Positions 6,078 to 6,225 of a stretch of DNA of 6,225 nt are shown here, piece after piece. The notes beneath the pieces were generated by a model. That model worked only from the letters and a program-made list of their open reading frames with translations, was not told the origin of the DNA and did not search any database. The DNA lies in assembly GCA_964407525.1 (NCBI GenBank), contig CAYOWC010000290.1, forward strand, positions 1 through 6,225, written 5' to 3'. The position numbers and the translations under genes are program-made. Each line of letters starts with the position of its first letter. Within the stretch, counting starts at the first letter, position 1. Origin of the DNA: DUZB01 sp964407525 (GTDB lineage Bacteria > Desulfobacterota > DSM-4660 > Desulfatiglandales > Desulfatiglandaceae).

Positions 6078-6106
6078 CTCATAACCTCTATTTAAAGCTT
6101 CGGCAA
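6078..6106 (-). promoter_or_regulatory. Possible sigma-A promoter for the hydroxylase operon
   Basis: On the minus strand TTGCCG (6106-6101) and TATGAG (6083-6078) are separated by 17 bases, each matching four of six consensus positions. Transcription would start near 6071, at the foot of the first leader hairpin, giving a leader of about 210 bases. It is the best pair seen, but weak. Confidence 0.35.
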
Positions 6107-6131
6107 GAAATAATTTCATACGAGCCCGCCT

Positions 6132-6152
6132 CTGACCGGAAAAAATGGTCAG
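6132..6152. promoter_or_regulatory. Inverted repeat CTGACC-N9-GGTCAG, possible operator
   Basis: Perfect six-base arms surround an A-rich centre, about 26 bases upstream of the proposed -35 box. No T-run follows on either strand, so a terminator is unlikely. Position and symmetry suit a dimeric regulator, and the two regulators in the window are candidates. Confidence 0.35.
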
Positions 6153-6225
6153 TCTGATCGAAAAAGAAACTTGCACACGACCTTACCGCCCGCTTGTCCC
6201 GCTAGCGGGGCTTCGCTCAAGACGC

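Larger units (their letters stand above)
5862..6225. other. Upstream regulatory region of the hydroxylase operon, no gene
   Basis: No reading frame here is convincing. Read toward the operon, it holds a 12-base palindrome CCCGCTAGCGGG (6198-6209), an inverted repeat CTGACC-N9-GGTCAG (6132-6152), a possible promoter (6078-6106), and hairpin-forming segments between about 6072 and 5974. An A/T-rich stretch with several GGAGG-like motifs leads to the FAD gene. One five-codon frame (5897-5880, MALND) precedes the true ribosome site and is probably chance. Confidence 0.6.

Overview
The window fits an anaerobic Gram-positive bacterium (Bacillota, Clostridia-like). Shine-Dalgarno sites are strong (AAGGAGG or AAAGGAG), base composition is middling, and the molybdenum hydroxylase has its catalytic subunit divided into two genes, as in Eubacterium barkeri nicotinate dehydrogenase. 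Taxonomy is inferred from these traits only; there is no rRNA or other marker gene.

Layout. On the + strand, 122-733 encodes an XRE-type regulator with a C-terminal cupin domain. It converges on a minus-strand pair, a FadR-type GntR regulator (1767-1111) followed by a small VOC/glyoxalase-fold protein (1092-730). The stops of the two convergent units share a TTAA. An intergenic stretch (1768-2200) holds a large imperfect inverted repeat built from a CATAAT hexamer array and a second, terminator-like hairpin. From 5861 down to 2201, four tightly packed minus-strand genes encode a xanthine dehydrogenase-family enzyme: FAD subunit, [2Fe-2S] subunit, N-terminal molybdopterin subunit and C-terminal molybdopterin subunit. 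Upstream of the operon (5862-6225) there is no gene, but there is a possible promoter and a cluster of partly mutually exclusive hairpins in the expected leader RNA.

How the parts work together. The four enzyme genes should make one soluble cytoplasmic complex. Substrate is hydroxylated at a Mo centre held between the two large-subunit halves, and electrons pass through two [2Fe-2S] clusters to FAD. The order F-S-L-M and the position of the large-subunit split match nicotinate dehydrogenase (NdhFSLM). Hand alignment suggests that several substrate-contacting residues of xanthine dehydrogenase are replaced, so the substrate is open: an N-heterocycle or an aldehyde are both possible. The GntR and XRE-cupin regulators are candidates for substrate-responsive control, and the VOC protein may act on a related metabolite. 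No cofactor-insertion gene (XdhC/CoxI type), transporter or downstream catabolic enzyme lies in the window.
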